From Nocardioides sp. cx-173 (GTDB lineage Bacteria; Actinomycetota; Actinomycetes; Propionibacteriales; Nocardioidaceae), in contig NZ_CP088262.1 of the NCBI RefSeq assembly GCF_021117365.1, positions 2,916,501-2,980,500 of the forward strand: a DNA stretch of 64,000 bases, written 5' to 3'. Shown piece by piece: positions 16,688 through 28,382 of the stretch. The position numbers and the translations under genes were made by a program. Numbering within the stretch: position 1 is the first letter of the stretch; each line of letters opens with the position of its first letter. The notes below the pieces were generated by a model. It saw only the letters and a list, made by a program, of their open reading frames with translations. It was not told the DNA's origin and searched no databases.

Positions 16688-17947
16688 TCAGCGCACGTGC
16701 CCCTCTCCGGTGACGACGTACTTGGTCGAGGTCATCTCCGGCAGGCCCATCGGACCGCGCGCATGCAGCTTCTGGGTGCTGATCCCGATCTCCGCGCCGA
16801 AGCCGAACTCGCCGCCGTCGGTGAAGCGGGTCGAGGCGTTGACCAGCACCACCGCTGCGTCCACGGTCGCGACGAAGCGCCGCGCCGCGCCCTGGTCCTC
16901 GGTGACGATCGCGTCGCTGTGCTGGCTGGAGAAGCGCCGGATGTGGGCCACCGCCGCGTCGAGATCCGGTACGACGGCGGCGGAGATGTCGAGCGAGAGG
17001 TACTCCCGCTCGTGGTCCTCGTCGGTCGCGGGCACGACGCCGTCCAGCGCCTGGAAAGCGCCGTCGCCGTGGACGGTCACGCCGGCCTCCTGCAGCGCCG
17101 CGGTCACCCGGGGCAGGAACTCGTCGGCGACGTCCGCGTGGACGAGCAGCGACTCGGCCGCGTTGCAGACGCTGGTGCGGTGGGTCTTGGAGTTGAGCAC
17201 GATCGCCAGCGCCTTGTCGAGGTCGGCCGCGCGGTCGACGTAGACGTGACAGTTGCCGACGCCGGTCTCGATGACCGGCACGGTCGACTCCTCGACCACG
17301 GAGCGGATGAGACCGGCTCCCCCACGCGGGATCAGCACGTCGACGTACCCGCGCGCCCGCATGAGCGCCTTGACGCTGTCCCGGGTGTCGCCCGGGACCA
17401 GCTGCATCGCGTCGGCGTCGAGGCCGGCCGCTGCGGCCGCGTCCCGCAGCACGGCCACGATCGCGGCGTTGCTTGAGCGCGCGCTGGAGCTGCCGCGCAG
17501 GAGCACGGCGTTGCCGGACTTCAGGCAGATGCCGGCCGCATCGGCGGTGACGTTGGGGCGGGCCTCGTAGATCATCCCGACCACGCCGAACGGCACCCGC
17601 ACCTGCCGCAGCTCCAGGCCGTTGGCCAACGTGCTCCCCCGCACCACCTCCCCGACCGGGTCGGGCAGGCCGGCCACGTCGCGCAGCCCCTGGGCCATCC
17701 CCGCGAGCCGATCGGGCGTCAGCCGCAGCCGGTCGACGACGTTGGCGGGCGTGCCGTCGGCCTCGGCTCGCGCCACGTCCTCGGCGTTGGCGGCCAGCAC
17801 CTCGGCCTCGCGGTCCAGCAGCGCGTCGGCCATCGCGTGCAGCGCCCGGTCCTTGTCGCCCCGCGTCGCCAGCGCCAGCCCGTGGCTCGCCGCACGGGCA
17901 CGCCGCGCCACCTCCAGCACGTCCTGCATCGGATCCTCTCCACTCAT
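16688..17947 (-). CDS. proA: Glutamate-5-semialdehyde dehydrogenase (gamma-glutamyl phosphate reductase)
   Basis: 419 residues, the usual ProA length. It reduces gamma-glutamyl phosphate to glutamate semialdehyde with NADPH, second step of proline synthesis. Aldehyde-dehydrogenase-fold landmarks: [42 protein letters not shown], and the catalytic Cys261 in TSVCNAAES, followed by [21 protein letters not shown] at the end. ATG 17947 has TAGGCT 6 nt upstream; an internal ATG at 17929 has a Shine-Dalgarno (GGAGAGG) and could be a second start. proB is not in the window. Confidence 0.95.
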   Translation of the reverse strand: MSGEDPMQDVLEVARRARAASHGLALATRGDKDRALHAMADALLDREAEVLAANAEDVARAEADGTPANVVDRLRLTPDRLAGMAQGLRDVAGLPDPVGEVVRGSTLANGLELRQVRVPFGVVGMIYEARPNVTADAAGICLKSGNAVLLRGSSSARSSNAAIVAVLRDAAAAAGLDADAMQLVPGDTRDSVKALMRARGYVDVLIPRGGAGLIRSVVEESTVPVIETGVGNCHVYVDRAADLDKALAIVLNSKTHRTSVCNAAESLLVHADVADEFLPRVTAALQEAGVTVHGDGAFQALDGVVPATDEDHEREYLSLDISAAVVPDLDAAVAHIRRFSSQHSDAIVTEDQGAARRFVATVDAAVVLVNASTRFTDGGEFGFGAEIGISTQKLHARGPMGLPEMTSTKYVVTGEGHVR

Positions 17948-17953
17948 GCCCCG

Positions 17954-17959
17954 AGCCTA
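17954..17959 (-). promoter_or_regulatory. -10 box for leaderless proA
   Basis: TAGGCT on the minus strand, 6 nt before the ATG at 17947. Confidence 0.5.
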
Positions 17960-18037
17960 TTCCCGCTCACCACTCCTCAGCGCCCCGTCCCACACCACAC
18001 CGCTCCCCATCGACCCGTCACCAACTCACGCAAATGA

Positions 18038-18074
18038 CCGCTGACCCGTCAGAAAGTTTCTGACGGGTCAGCGG
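18038..18074. repeat. 37-bp dispersed palindrome, copy 2, with flanking half-copies
   Basis: Perfect: arms CCGCTGACCCGTCAGAAA and TTTCTGACGGGTCAGCGG around a central G. On its left a half-copy with the variant centre, GACCCGTCACCAACT, lies at 18012-18026; on its right GGGACGGGTCAG at 18091-18102 is a degenerate half-copy and contains the etfA stop codon (18099-18101). The composite covers about 18012-18102, between etfA and proA. Confidence 0.92.
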
Positions 18075-18098
18075 TCGTGGTGATCAGCTGGGGACGGG

Positions 18099-19064
18099 TC
18101 AGCCCTTGCGCTGGTTGATCTGCTCGGTGGCGGCGGGGAGGACCGCGTGCAGGTCGCCCACGACGCCGAAGTCGACCAGCTCGAAGATCGGGGCCTCGTC
18201 GTCCTTGTTGACCGCGACGATGGTCTTCGACGTCTGCATGCCGGCCCGGTGCTGGATGGCGCCGGAGATGCCGTTGGCGACGTAGAGCTGCGGCGAGACC
18301 GTCTTGCCGGTCTGGCCCACCTGGAAGGTGTGCGGCATCCAGCCGGAGTCGACGGCGGCGCGCGAGGCGCCGACCGCCGCGCCGAGGGCGTCGGCGAGGC
18401 CCTCGATCGGCTCGAAGTTGCCGCCGGTGCCACGGCCGCCCGAGACCACGATGGCGGCCTCGGTGAGCTCGGGGCGACCCGAGGCCTTGCGCGGCTGCTG
18501 CGCCACGATCTGGGCGGTCTTGGCGGCGTCGGAGATGGTCGCGGCGAACTCCTCGACGGTCCCGGCGCCGGCCTCCTCGACCGGGGAGGTCGAGTTGGGC
18601 TTGACCGTGATGATCGGGGTGCCCTTGGTGACCTTGGCCTTGACCGTGTAGTTGCCCGCGAAGACCGACTGGGTCGTGACCGGGGCTCCCCCATCGGCGG
18701 CCTCCACGTCGACGGCGTCGGTGATCAGGCCGGACCCGATCTTGATCGCCAGACGCGCGGCGACCTCCTTGCCCTCGTAGCCGGACACGAAGAGCACCGC
18801 CGCGGGCGAGCTCTTCTCGACCAGCTGCTGCAGGGCCTCGGCCTTGGGCGCCACGAGGTAGCCCTTGATCTCCGCGTCGTCGACGACGTAGATCTTCTCG
18901 GCGCCGAACGCCTTGAGCCTCTCGGCGACCTCGCCGACCTTGTCGGAGCCGCCGAAGAACACCGCGGCGGGCTCGCCGAGCCGCTTGGCCAGGGCCAGCA
19001 GCTCGAGCGTGGGCTTGCGGATTGCGCCGTCGACGTGGTCGACGACAACCAGAACCTCAGACAT
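18099..19064 (-). CDS. etfA: Electron transfer flavoprotein alpha subunit
   Basis: 321 residues. The N-terminal domain I (about 1-190) is followed by the C-terminal FAD domain with [36 protein letters not shown] and the family signature region [19 protein letters not shown]. With EtfB it carries electrons from acyl-CoA dehydrogenases to the respiratory quinone pool via ETF dehydrogenase. Downstream of etfB with a 15-bp gap, one operon. Its stop codon lies in a half-copy of the palindromic repeat. Confidence 0.96.
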   Translation of the reverse strand: MSEVLVVVDHVDGAIRKPTLELLALAKRLGEPAAVFFGGSDKVGEVAERLKAFGAEKIYVVDDAEIKGYLVAPKAEALQQLVEKSSPAAVLFVSGYEGKEVAARLAIKIGSGLITDAVDVEAADGGAPVTTQSVFAGNYTVKAKVTKGTPIITVKPNSTSPVEEAGAGTVEEFAATISDAAKTAQIVAQQPRKASGRPELTEAAIVVSGGRGTGGNFEPIEGLADALGAAVGASRAAVDSGWMPHTFQVGQTGKTVSPQLYVANGISGAIQHRAGMQTSKTIVAVNKDDEAPIFELVDFGVVGDLHAVLPAATEQINQRKG

Positions 19065-19079
19065 GTTCGTTCCCCGTCC

Positions 19080-19886
19080 TCAGATGAACTTCTTGGCGGC
19101 GAGGAAGTCGGTCAGCGCGGTGGCGCCCGACCCGTCCTCGTCCTTGACGATCTCGCCGGCCGTGCGCGGCGGGCGCTCGGTGGTGTCCTCGACCTCGGTC
19201 CAGGCGACCGCGAGGCCGACCTCGCCGGAGTCGACGCCCAGGTCGCCGAGCGACCAGGTGTCCAGCGGCTTCTTCTTGGCCGCCATGATCCCCTTGAACG
19301 ACGGGTAGCGGGCCTCGCCGGTCTGGTCGGTCACCGAGAGCACGAGCGGCATGGTGCCGCCGATGACCTCGGTGGCGGTGTCGCCGTCGCGCTTGATGCG
19401 GACCTGGTCGCCCTGCGTCTCGATGACGGAGGCGAACGTGACCTGGGGCAGGTTGAGGCGCTCGGCCAGCATGGCCGGGACCACGCTGCCCGAGGCGTCC
19501 GTGGACGCCATGCCACAGACCACGAGGTCGGCCCCGCCCTTGTCCTGGCCGATCTTCTCGATCGCCTTCGCGAGGACGAGCGAGGTGGCGACGTAGTCGG
19601 AGCCGGCGATGGCCTCGTCCGTGACGTGGACGCCCTCGTCGGCGCCCATCTGCAGCGCCTTGCGCACCGCGTCGACCGCCTTCTCGGGACCGATGGTGAG
19701 GGCGATCACCTTGGTCTCCTCCGGGCTGTCGGACTTCTCCTTGATCTGGAGGGCCTGCTCGACGGCGTACTCGTCGAGCTCGGAGAGCAGGCCGTCGACG
19801 CCGACGCGGTCAACGGTGTTGTCCGACTCGAACCGGCGGTCGCCGGTCGCGTCGGGGACGTGCTTCACACAGACGACAATGTTCAT
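19080..19886 (-). CDS. etfB: Electron transfer flavoprotein beta subunit
   Basis: 268 residues, complete. Begins MNIVVCVKHVPDA, with the AMP-binding and recognition-loop regions (CGMASTDASGSVVPAMLAE; VLSVTDQTGEARYPSFKGIMAAKKKPL, the etfB signature). EtfB binds AMP and docks with dehydrogenases. First gene of the etfBA pair. No Shine-Dalgarno or TANNNT box is at the usual distance before ATG 19886; the AGGAGGGG sequence is too far upstream (about 20 nt). Confidence 0.96.
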   Translation of the reverse strand: MNIVVCVKHVPDATGDRRFESDNTVDRVGVDGLLSELDEYAVEQALQIKEKSDSPEETKVIALTIGPEKAVDAVRKALQMGADEGVHVTDEAIAGSDYVATSLVLAKAIEKIGQDKGGADLVVCGMASTDASGSVVPAMLAERLNLPQVTFASVIETQGDQVRIKRDGDTATEVIGGTMPLVLSVTDQTGEARYPSFKGIMAAKKKPLDTWSLGDLGVDSGEVGLAVAWTEVEDTTERPPRTAGEIVKDEDGSGATALTDFLAAKKFI

Positions 19887-20073
19887 GGTGGTGTGGCCTG
19901 GACGGCCCCTCCTGATGCACTCGTGAGGTCAAGGGAATGGCCAATGACTGCCATGACTGCCATGACTGCCGGCGTGGGCAGGCTACCGCCGAGGCACCGG
20001 CGACGAAACACGGGTCGGCGTTCGACTGCGTCACACCGTGTGCTGGGTCACTCGGGCGAGGGGGCGGCGACGG
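19887..20073. other. Intergenic region upstream of etfB with a 9-bp triplicate repeat
   Basis: 187 bp without a gene. ATGACTGCC is repeated three times in tandem at 19944-19970 (GGCAGTCAT on the etfB sense strand), about 60-85 bp upstream of etfB. A protein-binding array or slippage product are both possible. Confidence 0.5.
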
Positions 20074-20394
20074 TCACGGACGGACGAGCCGGTCCAGGAT
20101 CCGTCCCACGACGAGGTAGACGACCGCCCCGATGCCGTAGCTGAACAGCGCTGTGGTCTTGGCGCCGTTCTCCCCGCCGAACCGCTTGATCGGGTTGTCG
20201 AGGTCGAAGACGCCGAGGTCCACACCGTCCGCGAGGTCGAGCACGAGCTCGACCAGCGGGTTCGTGCGCTCCGCGTCGACGGCGATCAGCAGGGCCGCGA
20301 TGGCCAGCACCGACGCGCACACCGCACAGAGCAGCCAGAGCACCCGGGCGAGGGTCACCCGGACCGCCGTGCCACTCGATCTGACGTCTGCCAC
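20074..20394 (-). CDS. Small two-helix membrane protein of unknown function
   Basis: 106 residues: N-terminal helix (about 13-38, LWLLCAVCASVLAIAALLI), a central acidic/polar part (NPLVELVLDLADGVDLGVFDLDNP) and a C-terminal helix (YGIGAVVYLVVGRIL). The pattern NPLV-x-D-AD-x-DL-x-P followed by a final helix recurs in actinobacterial membrane proteins of about 100 residues without known function. GTG start at 20394, 4 bp after the enoyl-CoA hydratase stop, so translationally coupled to it. Confidence 0.65.
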   Translation of the reverse strand: MADVRSSGTAVRVTLARVLWLLCAVCASVLAIAALLIAVDAERTNPLVELVLDLADGVDLGVFDLDNPIKRFGGENGAKTTALFSYGIGAVVYLVVGRILDRLVRP

Positions 20395-20398
20395 GTCG

Positions 20399-21178
20399 CT
20401 ACCGCCCCTCGAACTCAGCCTTGCCCGGACCGTTCGTGACGAAGGATCGCATACCGGTCGTGCGGTCCTCGGTCCCGAAGAGCGCGGCGAACTGGACGCG
20501 CTCCAGCTCGAGACCGGTCACCAGGTCCACCTCCAGCCCCCGGTCGATGCTCTCCTTCGCGGCGCGTACGGCGAGCGACGCCGCGCCGCGGAACTGCCGC
20601 GCCCAGGCGACCGCCTCGTCGTAGACGGAGGCGGCCGGCACCAGCCGGTCGACCAGGCCGATGGCCAGCGCCTCGTCGGCCTTGACGAGCCGGCCGGTGA
20701 AGATGATGTCCTTCGCGGTGCTCGGGCCGACCAGCCGGCTCAGCCGCTGGGTGCCGCCGGCGCCGGGGATGATGCCGAGCAGCACCTCCGGCTGACCCAG
20801 CGTCGCGTCGTCGGCGGCGATCCGGAAGTCGGCGGCCAGCGCGAGCTCGCAGCCGCCGCCCAGCGCGTAGCCGTTGATGGCCGCGACGACCGGCTTGGGG
20901 ATGTCGGCCACGGCGTTCACCGCCGACTGGATGGAGCCGGAGATCCGGGCCATGTCGCTGGAGGTGAGGTCGACCATCTCCTTGACGTCGTTGCCGGCCG
21001 CGAACACCCGCTCGCCGCCGTAGACGACCACGGCCTTGACGTCGTCGCGCTCCGCCGCCTCCGCGGCCGCGGCCCGCAGCTCGGCCTGCACCTGGATGCT
21101 GATCGCGTTCATCTTCGGCCGGTCGAGGCGGATCGTGCCCACGCCATCGGTGACCTCGAGCCTCACGAACTCTGACAT
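20399..21178 (-). CDS. Enoyl-CoA hydratase/isomerase
   Basis: 259 residues, crotonase fold. The oxyanion-hole segment GNDVKEM (after ERVFAAG) and the helix GYALGGGCELALAADFRIA are typical; catalytic Glu residues lie in the GGGCELALAADFRIA and QPEVLLGIIPGAGGTQRL blocks. It hydrates 2-enoyl-CoA to 3-hydroxyacyl-CoA in beta-oxidation. Start ATG 21178 is preceded by GGGAG; the longer upstream frame is not used. Divergent from glgX. Upstream of etfBA on the same strand, consistent with fatty-acid oxidation. Confidence 0.9.
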   Translation of the reverse strand: MSEFVRLEVTDGVGTIRLDRPKMNAISIQVQAELRAAAAEAAERDDVKAVVVYGGERVFAAGNDVKEMVDLTSSDMARISGSIQSAVNAVADIPKPVVAAINGYALGGGCELALAADFRIAADDATLGQPEVLLGIIPGAGGTQRLSRLVGPSTAKDIIFTGRLVKADEALAIGLVDRLVPAASVYDEAVAWARQFRGAASLAVRAAKESIDRGLEVDLVTGLELERVQFAALFGTEDRTTGMRSFVTNGPGKAEFEGR

Positions 21179-21267
21179 CTGGCAACTCCCTGCTGGTCGG
21201 TGAACGTGGCTTGAGCCTGCCACTGCCGGCGGGCCCTCGGGGAGCCGGTGCCGAAGGATAGGCAACA

Positions 21268-23430
<2,163 letters not shown>

Positions 23431-23439
23431 TCCGGCCGA

Positions 23440-26034
23440 TCAGGCCATGGCGACGACGCCGAGCTCGGCGTCGGAGACCAGCAGGTCGTGCCTCGGGATG
23501 ACCCGGACGGTGTAGCCGAACGAGCCGCTGTGGTCGAGCTCGACCTCCCCGTCGAAGCGGTAGCGGCCGCCGTCGTAGGTCTCGGCCACGGTCAGCGGCT
23601 CGATGACGGTCTCGACGAGCTCGTCCTCGGCGTTGGTCTTGCCGTGGACGAGCTGGACGGCGACGTCCTCGGGGGACAGCTCGCCGAGGCCGACGAAGGC
23701 GCGGACATGCAGGTGCGCGCCGACCTCGGGCGCGTCGCCCACGCCGCTGCTCTCGACGTGCTCGACGTGGACCTCGGGCCAGTGGGCCCGCACCCGCTGC
23801 TTCCAGGCGGCCAGGCTGCGCGCCCCCTCGTAGTCGGAGTTGAGCAGGCGTGCGTTAGTCGCGGCCGGGGTGTAGAGCGACCTGGTGTAGTCGCGCACCA
23901 TGCGGGTGGCCAGCACCTTGGGGCCCAGCGACTTCAGCGTGTGGCGCAGCATCTCGACCCAGCGGCCGGGCACGCCCTCCTCGTCGAGGTCGTAGAAGCG
24001 CGGGGCGACCTCGTTCTCGATCAGGTCGTAGAGCGCGGCCGCCTCGAGGTCGTCGCGGCGGTCGGGGTCGTCCAGCCCGTCGGCCGACGGGATCGCCCAG
24101 CCGTTCTCGCCGTCGTACCACTCGTCCCACCAACCGTCGAGGATCGACAGGTTGAGCCCGCCGTTGAGGGCGGCCTTCATGCCGGAGGTCCCGCAGGCCT
24201 CGTAAGGGCGCAGCGGGTTGTTGAGCCACACGTCGCAGCCGGGGTAGAGCGGCTGGGCCATCGCGATGTCGTAGTTGGGCAGGAACACGATCCGGTGGCG
24301 GACCTCCGGGTCGTCGGCGAAGCGCACCAGCTCCTGGATGAGCCTCTTGCCACCGTCGTCGGCGGGGTGCGACTTGCCGGCGATCACCAGCTGGATCGGC
24401 CGCTCGGGGTCGAGCAGCAGGCTCTTGAGCCGGGCCGGGTCGCGCAGCATCAGGGTCAGCCGCTTGTACGACGGCACCCGGCGTGCGAACCCGATCGTCA
24501 GCACGTCCGGGTCCAGGGCGTGGTCGATCCAGGCGAGCTCGGCCGCGGCCGAGCCGCGCCGCTCCCACGAGCGGCGCAGGCGCGTACGGGCGTCCTTCAC
24601 GAGGCGCTCGCGCAGGGTGCGCTTGGTGGCCCACACCTGGGCCGAGGGCACCTTGTCGACGGCGTTCCAGAACGCCTCGGTGTCGTCGGACTCGGCATCG
24701 GCGCCCTGGGACTCCGCGAGCTCGATGATCTCGCGGGCCACCCAGGTCGGGGCGTGCACGCCGTTGGTGATCGAGCCGATCGGCACCTCGGCCTCGTCGA
24801 AGGCCGGCCACAGGCCGTTGAACATGCCGCGGCTGACCTCACCGTGCAGGAGCGAGACGCCGTTGGCGCGCTGCGCCAGGCGGAAGCCCATGACGGCCAT
24901 GTTGAAGACCGAGGGGTCGCCGCCGTCGTAGTCCTCGGTCCCGAGCGCGAGCACCTTCTCGATCGGGACGCCGGGGGTGGCCCCGGTCTCCCCGAAGTAC
25001 TGCTCGACCAAGGTGCGGGGGAAGCGGTCGATGCCCGCGGGCACCGGCGTGTGCGTCGTGAAGACGGTGGAGGCCCGGCCGACCTCGAGTGCCGTCGGGA
25101 AGTCCAAACCCGGGCCGGTCTCGTCGACGGTGAGCTCGCGGATCCGCTCGATGCCGAGGAAGCCGGCGTGGCCCTCGTTGGTGTGGAACACCTCGGGCGC
25201 GGGGTGGCCGGTGATCCGGCAGTAGGCACGCAGGGCACGGACGCCGCCCACGCCGAGGAGCATCTCCTGGCGCAGCCGGTGCTCGCTGTTGCCGCCGTAG
25301 AGGCGGTCGGTGACGTCGACGTAGTGCTCGGGGTTGCCCTCGACGTTGGTGTCCAGCATCAGCAGCGGCACCCGTCCGACGCTGGCGACCCAGATCCGCG
25401 CGACGAGGTCGGGGCCGCCCGGCATCGCGATCGAGACGGTGGCTCGCGAGCCGTCGGGCTCGCGCAGCAGGGAGATCGGCAGGCCGTCGGGGTCCAGGAC
25501 CGGGTAGGTCTCCTGCTGCCAGCCCTCGCGCGACAGCGACTGCGTGAAGTAGCCGTGACGGTAGAGCAGGCCCACACCGATGATCGGTACGCCGAGGTCG
25601 CTGGCCGCCTTGAGGTGGTCACCGGCGAGGATGCCCAGACCGCCGGAGTACTGCGGCAGCGCCGCGGTGATGCCGAACTCCGGGGAGAAGTAGCCGATGG
25701 CCGCGGGGCCGCCGGCGTCGGTGGCCGAGCGCGCCGCGGCCCGCTGGTACCAGCGCTCGCCGGTCAGGTAGGAGTCCAGGTCGGCGGCGGCGACTCGCAG
25801 CCGCTCCAGGAACCCCTCGTCCCCGGCCAGCGCCTCGAGCCGGCCACGGCCGACCGCGCCGAGGAGGGTGACCGGGTCGTACCCGGTGGACTCCCACAGC
25901 TCCGGGTCGACCTCCTGGAACACGTCCTGGGTCTCGGGGTGCCACGACCACCTCAGGTTGAGGGCGAGCACCCCCAGCGCCTCCAGGGCCGGCGGGAGGA
26001 CGGGACGGACCGTGAATCGTCGAATGGCGCGCAC
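23440..26034 (-). CDS. glgP: Alpha-glucan (glycogen/maltodextrin) phosphorylase
   Basis: 864 residues of the GT35-related DUF3417 branch found in actinobacteria and thermophiles. Start VRAIRRFTVRPVLPP matches the normal beginning of this branch; the GTG at 26034 has TAGCGT exactly 7 nt upstream, so longer frames are rejected. Landmarks: ALNLRWSWH, GYFSPEFGI, YSGGLGILAGDHLK, HTNEGHAGF, THTPVPAGIDRF, NGVHAPTW, and the pyridoxal-phosphate region GTSGMKAALNGGLNLSILDGWW with its Lys. It releases glucose-1-phosphate from alpha-1,4-glucan. Divergent from glgE. Confidence 0.95.
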   Translation of the reverse strand: MRAIRRFTVRPVLPPALEALGVLALNLRWSWHPETQDVFQEVDPELWESTGYDPVTLLGAVGRGRLEALAGDEGFLERLRVAAADLDSYLTGERWYQRAAARSATDAGGPAAIGYFSPEFGITAALPQYSGGLGILAGDHLKAASDLGVPIIGVGLLYRHGYFTQSLSREGWQQETYPVLDPDGLPISLLREPDGSRATVSIAMPGGPDLVARIWVASVGRVPLLMLDTNVEGNPEHYVDVTDRLYGGNSEHRLRQEMLLGVGGVRALRAYCRITGHPAPEVFHTNEGHAGFLGIERIRELTVDETGPGLDFPTALEVGRASTVFTTHTPVPAGIDRFPRTLVEQYFGETGATPGVPIEKVLALGTEDYDGGDPSVFNMAVMGFRLAQRANGVSLLHGEVSRGMFNGLWPAFDEAEVPIGSITNGVHAPTWVAREIIELAESQGADAESDDTEAFWNAVDKVPSAQVWATKRTLRERLVKDARTRLRRSWERRGSAAAELAWIDHALDPDVLTIGFARRVPSYKRLTLMLRDPARLKSLLLDPERPIQLVIAGKSHPADDGGKRLIQELVRFADDPEVRHRIVFLPNYDIAMAQPLYPGCDVWLNNPLRPYEACGTSGMKAALNGGLNLSILDGWWDEWYDGENGWAIPSADGLDDPDRRDDLEAAALYDLIENEVAPRFYDLDEEGVPGRWVEMLRHTLKSLGPKVLATRMVRDYTRSLYTPAATNARLLNSDYEGARSLAAWKQRVRAHWPEVHVEHVESSGVGDAPEVGAHLHVRAFVGLGELSPEDVAVQLVHGKTNAEDELVETVIEPLTVAETYDGGRYRFDGEVELDHSGSFGYTVRVIPRHDLLVSDAELGVVAMA

Positions 26035-26387
26035 CCCGAAGACGCTACCGCCCATTTGTGGAACGATCCAAAGATTCATCCAAAGCGGGCCGCCGTCCCA
26101 GGTGACGCTGCCCACACACCGCTCCTGGTGAGCACGCGTGGCCGTCGGACGTCGCGATCCGCTGCGGGCGGCGCGGTGCCGAGCATAACCGCCCTCCCCC
26201 GGCCCCGGTTTCGAGACGGCCGCTTCAGCACCGGGTGCCGGGGTAACGGAGAGCGTTCCGGTACGGGGTCACCGGTGCGCGCTCGCGAGCGCCGCTGCTG
26301 ACCCACGACGGTGGGAGGTGGCTCCCGCGGGACCATGGACCGGCCCGCGGCTTGCACGCGGGCGACGCAACCGGGAAGGGTGGGGAC
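26035..26387. other. 353-bp divergent promoter region between glgP and glgE
   Basis: No gene seen. The glgP -10 (TAGCGT on the minus strand) is at 26042-26047. A perfect 14-bp palindrome GCGCTCGCGAGCGC lies at 26279-26292 and a GGGAG-GTGG-CTCCC hairpin at 26313-26326; either could be an operator or leader structure for glgE. The glgE ribosome binding site region is AAGGGTGGGG at about 26376-26385. Confidence 0.5.
26042..26047 (-). promoter_or_regulatory. -10 box for leaderless glgP
   Basis: TAGCGT on the minus strand, 7 nt before the GTG at 26034. Confidence 0.55.
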
Positions 26388-28382
26388 ATGCCTGGACGCA
26401 TTCCGATCATGGACGTCATGCCCCTCGTGGACCTCGGCAGGCGACCTGCCAAGGCGACCGTCGGGGAGCCGTTCCCCGTCACCGCGACGGTGTTCCGCGA
26501 GGGTCACGACCAGCTCGGCGCCGAGGTGGTGCTGATCGACCCGGCGGGCGAGCGCCGCCCACCGCGCCGCATGGAGAAGTACGGCGAGGAGCCCGACGTC
26601 TACCGCGCCTGGGTCACTCCCGACTCCGAGGGCGCCTGGACCTTCGAGGTGCAGGCGTGGTCGGACCCGCTGGGCACCTGGGAGCACGACGCCGGCCTGA
26701 AGATCCCGGCCGGCGTCGACGTCGACCTGATGTTCCTGGAGGGCCGGCTGCTGCTGGAGCGGGTCAAGGCCGAGGTCCCCAAGAAGGCCAAGGCCGAGCA
26801 CGCGGTCCTGACGGCCGCGATCAAGGCCGCCAAGGACGTCAAGCGCCCGGTGGAGGCGCGCCTGGCCCAGCTCATGGCGGACGAGCTCTGGGCGGTGCTG
26901 CACGCCCACCCGCTGCGCGACCTGCTGAGCGTCGAGGGCCCCTTCCCGGCGTACGCCGACCGCACCCGCGCGCTCTACGGCAGCTGGTATGAGTTCTTCC
27001 CGCGCTCCGAGGGCGCCACCCGCGACGAGGCGACCGGCAAGATCACGAGCGGCAGCTTCCGCACGGCCGCGAAGCGGCTGGACGCCGTCGCCGGCATGGG
27101 CTTCGACGTGGTCTACCTGCCGCCGGTCCACCCCATCGGCGAGGTGAACCGCAAGGGTCCCAACAACACCCTGACGCCCGGCCCCGACGACCCCGGCTCG
27201 CCGTGGGCGATCGGCTCCAAGTACGGCGGTCACGACGCGATCCACCCCGATCTCGGAACCTTCGAGGACTTCGACGCCTTCGTCGCCCGCGCCCGCGAGC
27301 TCGGCCTGGAGGTCGCGCTCGACCTGGCGCTGCAGGCGGCGCCCGACCACCCGTGGGTCACGACCCACCCGCAGTTCTTCACCACCCGCGCCGACGGCTC
27401 GATCGCCTTCGCCGAGAACCCGCCCAAGAAGTACCAGGACATCTACCCGATCAACTTCGACAACGACCCCGAGGGGATCCGGCAGGAGGTGCTGCGGATC
27501 GTCCGGCTCTGGATGTCGCACGGCGTGCGGATCTTCCGGGTCGACAACCCCCACACCAAGCCGCTGCCGTTCTGGGAGTGGCTGCTCGGCGAGGTGCGGC
27601 GCACGGACCCGGACGTGATCTTCCTGTCCGAGGCGTTCACGCGCCCGGCGATGATGCACGGGCTGGGCTCGGTGGGCTTCCACCAGTCCTACACGTACTA
27701 CACGTGGCGCACGGCGCGCTGGGAGCTGGAGCTCTACCTCAAGGAGCTCGCGAGCGAGTCCGACCACCTGATGCGGCCGAACTTCTTCACCAACACCCCC
27801 GACATCCTCCACGCCTACCTGCAGTACGGCGGTCCGGCTGCGTTCAAGGTGCGCGCGGCGATCGCGGCGACCAGCTCCCCGAGCTGGGGCGTCTACGCCG
27901 GCTACGAGCTCTACGAGCACGTGGCCCTCAAGCCGGGCAGCGAGGAGTACCTGGACTCGGAGAAGTTCCAGATCCGCATCCGCGACTGGGACGCCGCCGC
28001 GGCCGAGGGCCGCACGCTGGCGCCGTACCTCACCCGGCTCAACGAGATCCGGCGCACGCACCCGGCGCTGCAGCTGCTGCGCAACATCACCATCCACAGC
28101 AGCGACGACGAGAACATCCTCGCCTACTCCAAGGTGGCCTACGACCCGGAGACCGGCGAGCCCGGCGACACGGTGATCGTCGTGGTCAACCTCGACCCGC
28201 ACGCCACCCGCGAGACCATGGTCCACCTCGACCTCCCGAGCCTCGGCCTGGACTGGCACGACGGCTTCACGGTGCACGACGAGATCACCGGCGAGGACTG
28301 GAACTGGGGCCAGCACAACTACGTGCGGCTCGACCCGGGTTACGAGCCCGCCCACATCCTCACCCTCAGGAGGGGTCTGTGA
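26388..28382 (+). CDS. glgE: Maltose-1-phosphate maltosyltransferase GlgE
   Basis: 664 residues, GH13 subfamily 3. It transfers maltosyl units from alpha-maltose-1-phosphate to alpha-1,4-glucan. N-terminal domain with [10 protein letters not shown], helical insert (about 120-190), GH13 barrel with [19 protein letters not shown], nucleophile Asp386 in RVDNPHTKP and acid/base Glu415 in LSEAFTRP; the phosphate-binding region SYTYYTWR follows. ATG 26388 is preceded by a purine-rich GGGTGGGGAC; an in-frame upstream ATG is less likely. It overlaps treS by 4 bp. First gene of the glgE-treS-mak-glgB operon. Confidence 0.97.
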   Translation: MPGRIPIMDVMPLVDLGRRPAKATVGEPFPVTATVFREGHDQLGAEVVLIDPAGERRPPRRMEKYGEEPDVYRAWVTPDSEGAWTFEVQAWSDPLGTWEHDAGLKIPAGVDVDLMFLEGRLLLERVKAEVPKKAKAEHAVLTAAIKAAKDVKRPVEARLAQLMADELWAVLHAHPLRDLLSVEGPFPAYADRTRALYGSWYEFFPRSEGATRDEATGKITSGSFRTAAKRLDAVAGMGFDVVYLPPVHPIGEVNRKGPNNTLTPGPDDPGSPWAIGSKYGGHDAIHPDLGTFEDFDAFVARARELGLEVALDLALQAAPDHPWVTTHPQFFTTRADGSIAFAENPPKKYQDIYPINFDNDPEGIRQEVLRIVRLWMSHGVRIFRVDNPHTKPLPFWEWLLGEVRRTDPDVIFLSEAFTRPAMMHGLGSVGFHQSYTYYTWRTARWELELYLKELASESDHLMRPNFFTNTPDILHAYLQYGGPAAFKVRAAIAATSSPSWGVYAGYELYEHVALKPGSEEYLDSEKFQIRIRDWDAAAAEGRTLAPYLTRLNEIRRTHPALQLLRNITIHSSDDENILAYSKVAYDPETGEPGDTVIVVVNLDPHATRETMVHLDLPSLGLDWHDGFTVHDEITGEDWNWGQHNYVRLDPGYEPAHILTLRRGL

